In this document: positions 1-15,900 of the stretch, piece after piece
Layout: every line of letters starts with the position of its first letter
How positions within the stretch are numbered: position 1 is the first letter of the stretch
Origin: Pachypanchax playfairii
Taxonomy: Eukaryota > Chordata > Actinopteri > Cyprinodontiformes > Aplocheilidae
DNA: 64,000 nucleotides
Reading direction: 5' to 3'
Assembly: GCA_006937955.1 (NCBI GenBank)
Contig: SSNP01000001.1
Span: 3,197,883-3,261,882, forward strand
Notes under the pieces: generated by a model
What the model was told of the DNA's origin: nothing
What the model saw: the letters and a program-made list of their open reading frames with translations, nothing else
Database searches by the model: none
Program-made: the position numbers and the translations under genes

Positions 1-3000
1 TGCAGTCACGTGAGCAAGGCACCTCGCCTACCAAGGCAATGAGGTGCCTTGGCATTTAGAAACACCCAGTTCCAAGACAAGCATCATTCGTGACTGATGT
101 TTCAGTCACAAACCTGGTGGGACCTGGTTCAGAGGTAGTACTCAGGTCATTTTGGTGGAAATATTACACCAAACATTTTCTGTGCACAGATCCTAATCTG
201 GTCATCAGCAAACCCAGTGATTCCTCAAGCCTGTTTGCTTATGCAGTAAACGTGAGGAAAACTGGTCTTACTTTGGGAGAACATTGAGAAAATAAAGTTC
301 TATCCTTTAATGCTGGGAGACAAAAATCTTCCAAGATTTGAAGACAAAGCAGAGGTAAAATTCAGTTGTTGGCATTGGGTGTGTGTGTGTGAGATAATGT
401 GTGTTTGTGTAGGTGTAGGCCTGATTTCTCTTTGCAAGTTAAAATGCCAACGCCTCTTTTCACTCTTACTGATTCCCTTATAATTAATCAGCCATGCAAT
501 TACACTGCAGACTGGAGAGTGAACGAGAGAGAAGGGAAAGACAAAAAGAGAGAGACGCACACGAGGAACCTGGAGGGAGAGAGCATAAAAACTTCTATTT
601 GAGTCTATTGTGGGGGAGAGGGAGAGAAGGAGAAAGCAAAGGTTTCTCGTGAAAGGTGATAATAAGGAGCCCTTAAAAGAACAAATGAAAATGTCATTTT
701 TCTCTCCGCCCATCACTACTACCCTCCTCTTTGTCCTGCAGAGGGATAATGAGGGGGGAAAAGGAGAAAGGAGTGTTTCTCAACAGGAGACCTTTTGTTG
801 AAACATCTCCCCACTTCGCCCCCCACCCTCTCCTCTCTTTTCCTCACATCCTGACATCTTTCCTCCTCAACATCACCAGCCTCTGCCTCCCCATTCAGCA
901 CCCGCCCTCTTTGTTACAAGTGTTTCTTTGCTCTGCCACCCAAAGCCACCCACTCCATGTTCACTTCTTTCCCTGCACACCATTATTCTGGTTATTCATT
1001 TCAGGCTGATATTGTGATGAGAGATTTGGACTGGGTCAAAACAGAGGCTGTGTCCCCCTCTTCAAGCAATAGAAAGGTCACTTATTATGTTAATAGGACA
1101 CAGTTTGATATTAGAGCTGGTCTCTTTGTTCAGCACAAGTTTCATTACTCTGAAGAAGCTCTCATTACAAAGAACAATGCCTCACGCTGGCTCACTTTTG
1201 TAGAGAGGACAATGCACGAGGGGGGTGAATATAAAACATTATCGTCTAGTTGTAAATATGCTGTTGAGATGTCCTTGACCAAAAGTAATTAACATCTGAC
1301 GGCTATAGTTGCTTTGGAAATCTATAAAATGTAGATTTTTGTTCTTGCAATTGGTCTGAAATCTAAAAAGATCACACAGGAAAGTGATTTTATCTTCATG
1401 AGCTTTATCTCCTTCACAATAAATACTTGAAGTTATTCAAGTGTCAGAGCTGTGCTTTTAGTGCTTCGGTCAACAAGAGAATCGACAGTTTGCTGCTGCT
1501 TCACCTTCTTTGAGGCCATTTCACATTGTAAGATTTTGCCGATTGGGAAATCAGACTTTTTCAGCGTAAGATGAATGTAGAGCTGTGAGCAGTCTGGCAA
1601 GCTGAGTAAGAAACCAACTTCTTTCCAGGGAAGCTGATGTGCAGCTGCAGGTGAATCACGTACAGCTTTTTTTTAATGTCCAGCTGAGTTTGACCCATGA
1701 CATGACAGACCTGATTCCTTGCAGAGAAAAGAAGGTAAATCCTGCTGTTCATGGTTTTAGTTTGTATGTACAGTACTCAGTCATGAGTGACAAGTGGATA
1801 AAGCTTTTGTTGTGGCTCTTTGCAGATCAAACATAAATCAGCATTCTTTTTCTTTCTGATTATAATGTCTTACAAATTTACAAAAAAAACCCACCAGGTT
1901 ACGTTTATAGTGTCATGGCCTTTGTCTCTCTGTCTTTGTCAAGAATTTTTGGCTTTTAATGACAATTTTTTAATTAAGCTGAGAAAAATAATGTCACAAA
2001 ACCATCAGATGTTTTTAAATCAGCGGTGCGTTGGATCTCAATGGAACTCGAGGATGAAGGAGGTGTTGACGCTTGGAAGATGAGCGGGCATAAATCAGGA
2101 GATTAAGAAATTATGTGTTCTCCGGTGAATGACTGCAGGAATAAACGCTACCGGAACAAACCCTGGAGCTGTTTTTACATGTTCCCTCTGGCTCAGATCT
2201 ATTAATGTTAAGGGTGGAACCCTGGAAAAGCAGAGAAGAGACAAACAGTCTGCTGTCATCCACAGCTAAGCTAACTCTGACTCTAACAAGGGGGCAGCAA
2301 AAATAATAATGTTCATTTAGCTCAATTGTAAAATTTAATTCAGTGAATTTGTTTCTGATCAGGTTTTGTATTATAAACATGTTACTTTTCAATTTGGGTT
2401 AATCAACAAATAAATTTCCTTCATGCACCCAAAACATCTTTAAACTGCCTCTACTGCGGTCTTGTAGTCAGATGGTTGTTTATTTGCCTTTCTTTATAAA
2501 AATGTTGCTCCTTTTTATTATCATTTGATTTTCTCACTCCTGTTTTTTTACAGTTGCATGATAAGAAAAATAATTAGTGAAACAGTGCTAAAAGATTATT
2601 GGTAAGATGATGTTTAATCAAATTGCTGTTGTTTCTGAGTAAGAAAGAACAAAAAAAAAATAGCATGAATCTTTGCAACTGTGTGTAGATTGATTTGTCA
2701 ACAGAAGTTAATTTATTAATCTCAGCAAAATCTGTTACTCAGACTAATATAATGAATGCTTAAAACTGTAAAACCTTCCCAGTTCTAGCAAGTAATCCTC
2801 AACAAATCTGCTTTCAGTACTCTCCACATATTGACTTAGTGGAATACAATCATTTCACAAAGCAAATTCATACATTTTAAAATAACGTCCGTGATGCCGA
2901 TGAGAACCTGCTAGAAACTCCAGTTTTTCCTTAGTGTCAGTGCCCACACAGAGAAACAAGGATGCGGCATTGAGGCAGCGTGGGTCCACAGGCGGCACAC

Positions 3001-3140
3001 AGCTTATCTTCTATGAAAGAGTTTAGGCTGATTCAGTTATGCAGCCGCAGGGAGACTGACTCCAGTTGGATTAGACTGATCACAGATCAGCGAAACACAC
3101 TGTGGAATCAGACAAGACTATTACTGAAAGATATAGGGGC

Positions 3141-3142
<2 letters not shown>
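1..3142. other. Gene-free flanking DNA
   Basis: No exon, RNA gene or clear transposon found. The sequence is AT-rich with a purine-rich patch at about 520-650 and a pyrimidine-rich patch at about 790-930. An open frame at 957-1292 (111 codons) resembles nothing I know and has no splice or codon support. Confidence 0.5.
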
Positions 3143-4326
<1,184 letters not shown>

Positions 4327-4510
4327 AAGTGAGCACATGTGCGCTTGTCTTGCTCTCACTTCTTCTGAAACGACTTGTGTGTGTGTAGGTGTGTGTGAGT
4401 GTGTGTGCAGACAACAGATGGGTAGTAGAGGAATAGTAAATTAATCCTCAACACATCGAAGGGCTCTAATTACTGATTAACAACAACTGGACTGCTCTAT
4501 CTGTCTTTTT

Positions 4511-4512
<2 letters not shown>

Positions 4513-4583
<71 letters not shown>
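4513..4583. repeat. (AC)n microsatellite
   Basis: An uninterrupted dinucleotide run about 70 bp long, opposite in strand sense to the nearby (TG)n tracts. Confidence 0.98.
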
Positions 4584-4587
<4 letters not shown>

Positions 4588-5120
4588 GAACTGAATCTAA
4601 ACTGAAAATGAGTCTGAAACACATGAGGGAGTTCAACAGAAACAATCTGATAAAGACAATGTGATGAGGACGAATCAAAGGACAGAGATTTGGGTAGAAG
4701 ATGGGCAGAATGTCAAAGGAATGGATGTAGAGATGCAGATGGAATGAAAGTCTATTGTCTTTTCATGACATCACTCATTGTTTCTAATCTACTTACCGTC
4801 TCACGTGGACATACGATGCAGTCACATCGTTAGCATTCAGGTGCCAAAACACAAAAACTGTAGACAAGTTCTATATCTGTTTAGTGGACGTGCGACTCAG
4901 TATAAAGCTGCTGATCAGTTCTTCTTCAGTTGCTTTCAAACATAAAAAGCTTGTTACTCTGGGAGGACCCTCGTTTTTAAATACTTAGCATTGGAACACT
5001 TCTGACACCCCAGACAAGACACTGAAATGCATCTAACATATTCTCAATCATATCTAAGAACACTGATTGTTGCAATTGGCTGCTAAATCTACTCTGAGTG
5101 GTATAATACTGTTATAGTAC

Positions 5121-5460
5121 ATGTACAGTTTGTACTGTAGTGGATCGGCCTCATCAGGGACTGAGGTGAGACAGGAAGTGGAACAGCTGGTTCTCTGGTG
5201 CAGTCAGAATAATCTAGAGCTCAACACTATGTGGAGCACAGTGGACTTCAGGAGGAGCCTCCACCCCTGCTGTGTCTATAGTGGACACATTCAGGTTTCT
5301 ATAGATCACCATCACTGGACAGCCAACATAGACACGATGATCAAGAAGGTCCAGCAGAGGCTGAATGTCCTGCATCAGCTCAAGAAGGAACCACAGGAAC
5401 CGCTGGTGAACATCTACACATTTAAAAAAATCCAGTATGTGGAAATGGGACAAAAGGCAG
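5121..5460 (+). mobile_element. LINE fragment, L2/Rex1-like reverse transcriptase C-terminal part
   Basis: The plus-strand translation shows EVEQLVLWCSQNNLELN, then VDFRRS, then KKVQQRLNVLHQLKK, the order found in the post-catalytic part of L2/CR1/Rex-type non-LTR reverse transcriptases. It lacks the catalytic region and breaks off after about 110 codons. It is a dead fragment; family assignment beyond the L2/Rex group is uncertain. Confidence 0.75.
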
Positions 5461-8400
5461 ATGGAAAATTATAGACGGACAGATAACATAGGAAATTAAT
5501 AAAACCAAAATAAAGAGTTCAATTATCTGAGAAGATCAAAAACAGAAATCAAAACTGGGCCGATGATGAACACAACCTGGTACCAAGAATGTGCATCAAC
5601 AGGAAGCGACAGAGAACAAAGGAAATGAGAGTTTACTAACAGTATCACCAGAGGTATATTATTATTAATATCATCACCTGACAGCTGACATGAACGAGGT
5701 GATATTATAAGTAAACTAGAACCAGATATGAGTGAAAAACTGGATGAAAGACTAAAACCTGCTAAAATATGAGAGAAAAGCCTGATCAGCTGATCCTAAG
5801 AACACAACAGCATCATGACGGCGTTCATACTGACGGAGGTCTTCCACAATATAAACACATTCTGATGGACCATGCAGGTCACAGAGAGAGAAGACTGTAT
5901 GAACTGAATCTAACTGGAACAAATACATCAGACTAAAGCCAAATTTGATAGATTCTCAGCTATTGTTGAAAATTTGGACGCTTTTCCATTTCCTACCTCT
6001 TTCAAATTGACGTACACATTCCGGGCAGAAAGACACAGTCATCAACTGACATTTAAAGTTTTCCTTTCGGGACAGTAAGAGCCGGAGACTCATTACTCAA
6101 CATAATGGACAGACAGCAAAAGGGTAAGGAAGACACAAAAGGGTTATTGGGAGTGAGAGTGAATATGTTCCATACTTGATCAGGCAATAGTACCCCTCTA
6201 ATAGATAAAGTGAAGAATGCTGAGTAGTGATTTTCCCACCTTTCTTGTGAACCATCTATCTCACTAACTGCTACGTTGTGTGGAAGCTCTGCTATTTCTA
6301 CAGGAAATTACCTCGGAGCTTTAACTTCCTAAAAGAATGACCACATTAGCCGTATCTCCAGTGGAAACTAGAATATGGACCTCCTGTTCCCATCGTGGCT
6401 TTTCATTTGTGAAGAAATTAATTATTTTTAAAAAATGCTATGTCTTTTTTCTTTTTTTTTGCGTGATGATTAAATCCAGTGACCCTATAATACAGACGGA
6501 TCCAATAAGCTCAGACATTTCTGACTAGATATGAAATTGTTCATCTTCGAAATGGGAATAACGTTTTTCTTCTACCCTGCAGCAAAAATATAACTCACTT
6601 TAAGGGTTATAACCTCTATAAACGTTAAACATTTGTCTCATTTCAACCAGAAAGCTAAAAGAAGTAATAAAATATATCACTTTGTAGGTAATTCACTGGG
6701 ATTGTTTAATGTTTTATACTTTGTCCTCATTCTGTTCAGTGTTTTAAACAAAAATATAGGCAAGACTAAATGAAGTGACTGTAGAGAAACTGTTGTTACA
6801 TCCCATCAATCTTAGGAAGGAATTTCCAACCACCTCAATTCTGAGAAAACGTTTTCAAGACTTCCTTGACATTTTTGACCAATAGGTCTTCAGACTTTCT
6901 GAAGGTCTGCAGTTTTTCCATGGAACAGGTTTTGTTTTTGTTGCTGACTGTGGCAGCATGTTGTGACTAGAAGACAAAAGAGGAAGTGTCTTTGAAACAT
7001 TATTATTCTCAAGTCATTGTTGAAGACAGTCACCATGTTGCACCACAAACCCCACAAATAAATAAATTTAAAATATTTAAAGTCTTTCTCTCAGGTTTAG
7101 ATTTTTTGGAAATGTTTCATAGAAACTTACACACATTTATATGAGACATATTTACCTTTTCATGAGCTCTTCTCTGAAGATCCCAGGTCTAAAGGAAAAA
7201 GTTGTGCTTCTGTCATAAAAGAACAAGATTTACTTGAAATAGTTGCAACATACAAATGACACATTTTCACATTTTTCTGCCAAACGTTGCCTGAAGATTT
7301 TCATTCCTTGTTTGTGCAGCGTGCACGAGTCCTTCGTGGTTAAATGAACCAGCATTTTACCTCGAACTGAAAGGGTTATTTTATTTTTAAACAATCCTTA
7401 ATGAAGCAAAGCATTCCAAGAAAATAATTTGTAATGGTGTATTCACAGGGTGTTACACACATCCGATACCTCAGACACAAAAAACACACACACATACACA
7501 CCGATCATACTACTGATGAAAGAGATGGGATTAACAGCTGCTGAGAACCAATATCACTAATGACTGACCCCCTAATACACAACAAGCGCTCACACACTCA
7601 AACACACACTTGGACTTGGCAACCAATAGGTGCAGCATGTGTGTGTTAGAACTTGTATAATACAGGATATCTGCATGTGTCTGTGTCAGATGTGGGTCAT
7701 GGGTGTTTGTATGATCTGTGTCAGATGATTTTAATTTTAATCATCATCTGTTTGTCCTCACCACAGCTGCCACAGCACAGAACCAGAACAACTAGAGAAC
7801 TACTGGTTGCAGTTTTATGTTGTAGAAACACTGAGATAGATCTGAGTGCAGAAAACGGGGGCTGCATTTTAGAGAAACTTGCGTCCGGGATGTAGCAATG
7901 AATGCATTTTCAGCTGTTTTCACTAATCAATGGAGAAACACTGAATCAGGGTGGAATGAAAGTGAGCTTCCAGTAGCTGACCATCAATAAAGAGTAGTTA
8001 AGTGCTTCTTAAATGGATTTCAAGGATGTTGCTGTTGCTCAGAAAGTTTTGGACTGCATTATGTTGTAATTAAGCTTCAGAAAGCACATGAGATCAAAAC
8101 TGAAATGATCGGCTGACGTGGAGTTTGGGACTAATTCAAGTGTCTTTAAAAAAAACAAAACAGAGATATTTGTGAAATATTACTATTCATCTTATTGAAT
8201 AAAAAAACATCTAATTTATAAAATAATTGGAAGCTCTTCAATATTTATTTGCTATTCTTGATTATTATTATAATAATATTTATTATCAGTATCACTCATT
8301 AAAAAATATTTTAAAAGAACAAGAAAAATCATTTATTTTAAAATAAACTCATAACTAAGAATTTAGTGACGGGACAGAGGAAATAAGTCGGTTTTTCAAT

Positions 8401-11400
8401 TAAGATGTTTTATTTATTTATTTATTTTTTTTTTTTTGACCATGCCACTATCAAAATTTGATTATAATCATAAAAAGAGCTGATACGTTTGGATCAAGTT
8501 GTATCTCTTGAAAAGTGACCGCTGCTCATTTCCAGGTGTTTTTTTGAGCTTAATGACGATCCATTTTCTCCTCTTAATGTGCAGCAGCTCGCTGACGTCT
8601 CTGATCAATGTACTGATCCTGCCCAACCAACTGGTTTGAAAGGACACATTAATAAAGTCCCGAGAGCAGAATTTCATCTAGCTGCCAAAAATTTTAAGGA
8701 AAAATGAGACGCAGCAGGAAATTATAAACTTGACTAATGACTTTCAAGGGAGATAAGGTTCGAGTCGAAACTGCAAATTGCAAACTGCATGAGACGTGGT
8801 GGTAAATATCAGTATAAAGGAGAACCATTGTTGACCTTCAGGAAATAAATAAATAAATAAATAAATACAATTTATGATCGCCACAAAGAAAACTGTTGTG
8901 TTGTTTCTGTTTGCGGTATTTCTATATTGAGTCATCTTCCACATCTGTTGACCCCAAATTTGAAGGGATTAAATATGACCTGCTCTTATTAGGGTGTTTA
9001 ATTATCATAATGCTGTCATTATGCTGCACTGCAGCCAGTGATACAATATTAATATTTAATGATTTAGCAGGGCATACATTCTCATTTGTAGTGACAATGG
9101 AGGCTGGAGCAGAGTTGAAATTTGGTTCTAAAGCGAGGAAAACAGAGACGCTGTAAAAATGTAAGCATGTCCATGTGCAGGAAACACAAACTGCCCTGGC
9201 TTGCCTGTTTTAAAGGATATATCAGTGGGATAAAAAGATCAGTTTCAGGCGGGGGGGATTGGAACCAAACTCTCTGGCAGCTGCAGAGTGGTTACAGCCA
9301 AAGAAGGGTTTGCGCTTGGGGTAGGGGGGGGGGAGGAAATTACTGAAGCTAATGGAGATGTGGACTGGTGAGCTCAGATAAAGGAAAGTCCTGCCAAGGA
9401 TGAATTTGCAGATGAGTTGGTGTGATGAATGAGTGCATACAGCGCTGATAGACTTGCAGAACTGCCCATAACTCCTTAATATTTACGACAGCGCCAGCTG
9501 ACCAAAGTGGTTTCATTACAATGTGCCCGCCAAGTTGAGCGCTCACCTGACATGCTCCACTAGGTCTGTGGGTTTCAGCAGGTTCCCCTTAAATCAGCAG
9601 CTATCTATCTGCAAACTATCTGCAGAAAACACTGGATGGATGGATGGATGGATGGATGGATGGATGGATGGATGGATGGATGGATGGAAAAAACCAAGGT
9701 TAATATCAACTCAAACATACTTCGATGTCTATTGGACAGGACAGTTCAACCTAAATGTAACTGAAAACGATGACCACATTAGTCCCGTCCTGACCTGTTC
9801 ACACACATCCTTCAATTTCAAGCTACTCTATCTGACATATTGCATAGATGTTGCACCATCTGAAGTCTGCCAGAGTCTACAATGCAAACCTCTTCAATAT
9901 TACTAAACAACTTCTTTCTAAAAGTTTTCCAGCTGCTAAACATGCAGAGTGTTAGTTTTCTCCCAACAGCTTGTGCTGTGTTTTGTAGCCCTAAAAAAAT
10001 GTGGCCTAATTTTTTATTTAGCTTGAAATTTGAAGTTTCTAAAGTCCTACTTTCTTCAAAAACTATGAGATTTACTTTAAAAAGCCTTTGTTAAAAACAA
10101 AACCATTCTTTATGGGACGAGGAGGAATAAAGCTTGTTTCTCTCTAAATGTTATTTAAAAAAAAAAAAGTGTAAAGAAGATATGAAGTCATTATCCCACT
10201 CAGACAATTCTCCAAACTAAACCAAATGAAGCTCAGCAGTGTCTGTGGGCTGCTTTGATTGTAGTGTGACAACTTTATCGCTCTGAAAGCTCCGACAAAC
10301 ACACACTTTAACCAACACACAAACACAACATGCACACATACACTCATATGCATGCGCCCACACACAGCATATGGGCTCTTGCATCGACACATGAGCTGAT
10401 ATATGCAGACTCTCACACACAAACTGAAGCTGGACTCCCACACACACTCACTGTCTTTTCCAGCCAGATGTAAGACGGATTAGCAAAACTGGCATTGAGT
10501 ACAGAGCTCCTTATCCACTGGAGCTAATTCACTTTGCTACACTGCTGCTTGCTGGCTTTTGCACCAATAATCTATTTCTCCATCTTCACCTTTTGATCTC
10601 CTTGTCTTTCTTTTCCTTCCTTTTGTTCTATTAACATTTCTTTCATATGTCTCCAATTGTAGTTCTTTTGTTCTTCACCTCTTTGTGCTCCTCCTCTCTT
10701 TTGTTGCTCCAAAACACTCAAGCTGGAACTGAAAGCAGACGCATTTCTTGGAAAGCTCTCTGTTTCCTCCGGGAGTGGAGGATTTGGGATAAACGTGTGT
10801 GCAAAAGTATTTCTTGTCGTTCTTAAAAATGGATTTTGAAAAGTAGTATTACTGAATTATTTGACCTTATGAGGAATAGATCTGACCTTAGCGCGTTTCA
10901 GACCTTCAGACCAAATCTCCTTCATAGAGGAGCAAACTGATGTGTTCATATTAATGCTGGAATGGATGTAGTAAAATTGTTGTTTTTTTCTCATTGGACT
11001 TAGTTTAGTTGTGAAAGTTTCATACGTGTCCTACTAAGAAGAATATTTGGGAACTTCCAAAATAATTTGCAGGAATTTGATGTTGCTAACAATTTGTGTA
11101 GAAGAAAAAAAAAAAGCATTCTTCTTCTTCTTTTTAATTATCATTATCACTATTATTATTACAACTTGATTGTCTTAAATTTTTACTTGTATGTTATTTG
11201 CTCACTTTTTATGTTTTATATTTTCCTTGTTCATGTGAAACAACTTTTTCTTTTTTGTGGGATTTTTAGTAGAGTTTCTCCCACAATGCATTGTTAAACG
11301 GACAAACAGAAAATATAAATAAACAGCCAAGTCCAAAAACACCACTAATGCTGCAAACTCACACGCTCAGTTAATTATTTGTTACACATTCAAGTGCTGG

Positions 11401-12621
11401 ATTAGAGAGACATCAGTCAATTTTCTGCGGCTAAAAGGAAAACTTGATAAGCCATATGTTGTAATACTCACATGCACTAATTGGACAATTTTCAGAGAAG
11501 ATAAGAAAAGATTTCTATCAGATTGATTTATTTTTGGTGCTCAAAAAATCTTCAGAACTAGAAAACTCTCAGAACAGCAGCTTCAGTTGTATTTTGCATT
11601 TTTTTTTTTTTATCTTAAAGGCATTAATTATCTTGTATGAAAACAAGGGCACAAAACAAAGTCTCTTTTTTTGAAAGTGAAAATCTCAATGAACAAACTT
11701 TTATTTTTATGTGAAGTTTTAAATACAATTGTGGCCTCAAGTACTTTACAGAACAAAACTCAAAGGGGCAAAAATAATGGAATCTTAGCAAAGAATTTGA
11801 AACAAATAATCTGAATTTTGAGTGAATAAATCATCTTCAACAAATAAAATATATATATATTTATTACTACTTCAGTCTTTTCCTCTCTTTCCTCTTCTAA
11901 AAACTGATACAATTAGAAAAGAGAAATTAGATTATAGAATTTTCATCTTTTAGTTGAAGATATGGACTTGTTTACCTGATCTATATTTCCTAATTAATAA
12001 TTATCATCAACATCTATAAATTAACTGAGATAGCACATTTTCACATCTCAGTACACTGGCTTTTGATGGGTATGTGCCGTGTATTCAGAGAAAAACAACA
12101 TACTTGCTTATACATGAATGTCTGTAAAACATAAAGCAATTCTTGATCTTAGCAATAAAAGATGGAGCCGTATCTTCATCAGCTTGAATGACTTTTTGTT
12201 CAGGCTGTTTTGTTTAAGCAGTGGACTCGTTCTTTTGTTCCACAGTGTAAACATTCCCTTTGATGGAAAAACTCAATCTAAGTTACACAAATACAGTTTA
12301 ACAAGAGATTGAACTCCAACACTGATCTAGAACATTACTCATGCAAATCAGTTTTACATTTTTCTATGCATGAAAAGGCGTTTTGTAAAACATTTTTAAT
12401 TTCCTGTTTGTTCGATTTTAGTTTGTCCTGTCTCCAGGCTTCTCTGGACATGTGATAACGCTTTTCTTTGGAGATCCGAATCGATGAAATTCAATCTTTG
12501 TATCACTTTTAAATAAATACTTTTAGTCTGAACTTTGGAGTGTAACTATGAAGGCATTTATACACGTGCCCCCCCAAAAAAGATAAACTACACAAAACCA
12601 AGTGAGTGCATAACATCCACC
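5461..12621. other. Gene-free DNA downstream of the SLC32-like gene
   Basis: About 7 kb without recognisable exons. It holds (TGGA)n at 9633-9688, T-rich and A-rich runs (8409-8437, 11603-11612), and a CA-rich stretch at 10300-10445. The last few hundred bases should contain the 3' UTR of the minus-strand gene. A phrase near 8758 (ggttcgagtcg) resembles an internal RNA polymerase III B box but has no partner A box. Confidence 0.5.
9633..9688. repeat. (TGGA)n microsatellite
   Basis: Fourteen perfect tetranucleotide repeats. Confidence 0.97.
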
Positions 12622-12938
12622 TCAAAGTCCCTCCATTAGTCTTTTTACTGAGCAAATCACACCAGAGATGCTGCACAAGACCCCCAGACTCAGTATGCAC
12701 GCATCAGTCAGGCGGTCCTGCAAACTGAGTCGCCTCCACTGCAGTTTCAAGTGAAACAGACATGGAAGTATGAGTGTCATTGCTGCTCCAGTCACACTTC
12801 CTGTCAAACCCATCAGCAAGGAGAACCTGGGCACTAACAGCGCCAGTAAGAACGATGTCATCAACAAGGCGCCACGAACCATCAGAACCGGACGAGACAC
12901 TCCTCGATTTCTGAGTTTTGAAGATGAAGCTGAAGCAT
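12622..12938 (-). CDS. SLC32-like exon 8: last helices and stop
   Basis: The exon is 317 nt including the TGA at 12622-12624, acceptor tctctccag. It encodes residues 541-645. [18 protein letters not shown] then [14 protein letters not shown] match the VIAAT C-terminal helices; the tail ends SVKRLMEGL. The loop before the helix is short and serine-rich ([12 protein letters not shown]) compared with VIAAT. A variant poly(A) signal ATTAAA lies on the minus strand at 12395-12400, and AATAAA at 11860-11865. Confidence 0.93.
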
Positions 12939-15900
12939 CTGGAGAGAGAGATGGAAGACATGCAGTGCAGTTTGTGTTGAACATGAAAGCAGCTTTTGTT
13001 TGTGGGAGAATCAGTACTGACTCACTGTTGTGCTGCATTGATTTAATTTCATCTTCCTCCAGGTTTGCTACAGAAAGATCAAATGTTTGTGCATAATAAG
13101 GAAACAGAATTTATCTGCAGCATTTTGCACTTAAACTTGTTTTACGGGTGTTTTTAAAAAATGTGTTGAAGAACTAAAACATTATGGGATCTGCTTTTAG
13201 TCCTTTAGAGTTCTTTGTATTTATAATTAAATCATAATCAGTAGACTTCATGAATGTTTACTGTCAACAAATAATTTCTGACTACTACTTTTAAAGTTTC
13301 AATTTAGGTATATTATTAATAAAATGTACCTGGACACCTGTAACACACATTTTACAGCTTATAATTAGGGATACTTCAATACTTGGATTTGAGTACTTGC
13401 TGATACTGAGTACTGATATTTCTACCACACAAAAAATGGAATTGGAAGACAGGTTTTATTTTCTTCTCTGCTTGTTGCAACAAATGATGGTGAACTTGAT
13501 TAAAAAAATATTAATAAAAATAACCACAAAACCAAATTTTCAAGTGAAAATGAAACATTTTCTGTGAAATTACTGCAGAGTTTCCACATTTTAAGCATCG
13601 CTTCATGGTATTGGTTAACTAACGATACCAATATGGATACATTAGAATGGTATCGACCCCGATACTTGATATCAGTATCAATGCATCCTTATAATCCCAA
13701 GGTCAAGAAACATTTTAGCTTATTATAACTCGACTGCACAATTGTGTAAAACTGAATGAACTTCAGCTTGAATTTTCTTTTAATAGCATGTAGTTTGAAT
13801 GTGGAACCCCACAAACAGGAGCTCAGTTTTTAAAGCCATCTGCATAAAAATACCTCAAAAAACATGGATCAAGAGTCCATCCTAGTAACACCGCCGATGT
13901 TGAAACTTCTTCATTTTTTTTTCCTTTTATATATTATTTAGGACTTTAAGATTCTTTATAAGAATAATAATCTGCTGGGATAAATGATGCAAGAATAAAA
14001 GCAATTAATTTGATCTCACTTCCAAGCAAACAGGTCTGGAGAATTTCCGCTGCAGAGTAGAAGGGCAGAGGGTAGGACAGCAGGGCTTTAGCCAACAGAC
14101 ACATATTGACAACAGGTCGAAGGTTAGAGGGCAGGTTGTCAGTGATGACTTCACTTGTGTTGGAACCCCAGGTCAGCACTGCCTGGAGGAAAGATACAGT
14201 CAATATGAGCCAGTGAGTTTCCCATTTCCATCTGATCATCATAATTACTAGTATTTTATCTTAATACTCATATGTCTTTGTGCCCTCCAAACATGTTACA
14301 GATCATTTATCAACAAATATACAGGAAAAGTTTTCATCCAGACATTACAGACCAGTAGAGAAAATGTCGTTTTCATAATGCAGGCAGCTCCATGGGTCCA
14401 TTTCATCATAGTTTCAAACTGCCCTCTATCATCCATACTGCCCTCTAGGGGAGGGAGGAAGATCTGCGACGTGTAGGAGAAGATGATGACTCCCACAGAG
14501 ATGAGGAAGTCTTCTGGGTTCACGTACAGAGAAAGGTAAGACCAAGACCAGCTGCTGGCACAACTCAGACAGTACAGCATGACCAAGAGGCTAGGAGGTG
14601 GAGGAAAGAGGATAAACACAATGAAATATTACAAACAAACAGGGATTTAAATGTCAAAACAAGCAAATCTATTAATTGAAAGTGGATACAAATGCAAATT
14701 TGCCAAGAATTTTAAATTACGTTTAAACAAAAATATACATTAGAAAAGCAAAGAATGTAAAAAAACAATTCTTTCCTTCCGTCTCTGTTGCACTAAGTCT
14801 TGTTTTCTGACTGATGTCCATCTGTTTTCTGTTAGTTATCAGTTTCTGCTGTATATAGTCGGTCTGGTTTTCCTCTCTCACCACTAGATCATTGACACGT
14901 CCCCATTTCCCCTTCCTTCCTCTTCTTTGCTTTTGATTCCGTTGGATATGGATTATATTGGTTTACCTGCTCCAGCAGTACTTTATGTCCCTCACTGTTG
15001 CCTGTAAGTCAATAAAGTTGTTTGCTTTTCACCTACTGTTTCCTGGTTCAATGTTTTGGTTCTTACTCTTAATTCTTCAACACCTTTTTTTTAATACAAT
15101 AAACAAAAACGTACAGGATTTCTGTAAATTAATTGAAAAACAAGATCCAATTTTTTTTTTTCAAAGGCTGGCTGATGATAAGAAGGTGAAATAGCTGTTT
15201 GGATGTGTCCGCTATGAGTTGGCACCATGTTTAAATTAGGCAACACAAAAAACACAAATGTTTTCGGAGTGAAATTAAATTTTTCCAGAGAAACGAGTCC
15301 TGTTTCCAAATTTTTTTTGAGCGACAAGAAACTGATCAACAAACTTCACCATTCTCTTTTTATCCTCTGCTCCTCACTGTGATTTCATCAAACCATCAGT
15401 GTGCTAGAGCAGAGATAAAAAAAAACTTTAAAAAGTCTTAAATGATCAGAAACCGAACTGGAAAACATGAAAAAAATTAAAACAGCTCTCAAAACTCTTG
15501 CAATTGATTCTAAATATTTAAACTTATTCCTCTGCTTCACTGCTTTTTGCAAGACATCTAGCACAACGACTGAACTGAACATCAGTTTAACCAGCAGCTT
15601 AAACAGCAGCTGCATGACGATCATGTCTCAGAATTGGAGTTCAGGTTGTCTTCATTTAAAGGATTTTGGTCAACTTGTGGTTTCTAGAGAAAAGAAGAAG
15701 TATTTTTCTCTTTTCCATTAATTCAGTCACCTTATAAGTATGTGTGCCAGGGAGCAGAGCAGGCTGAGAGTAGAGACAGGTCTAAGATCAGTCAGCAGCA
15801 GGCAGGGAAGAAGGAACATCAAGGACACCAGTGAACACACTGATCTGGGAAGAGCCACTGCTGACAGAGTATCACACAGCAGAGTGGTGGAGACGAGTAG

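Noticed and set aside
957..1292. 111-codon open frame
   Set aside because: No recognisable domain, no splice or promoter support; length within chance for this amount of sequence.
5461..6010. Possible continuation of the LINE or another retroelement after 5460
   Set aside because: Scattered protein-like phrases but no frame or motif that I can support.
8758..8772. B-box-like word ggttcgagtcg suggesting a tRNA or SINE
   Set aside because: No A box at the right distance and no cloverleaf.
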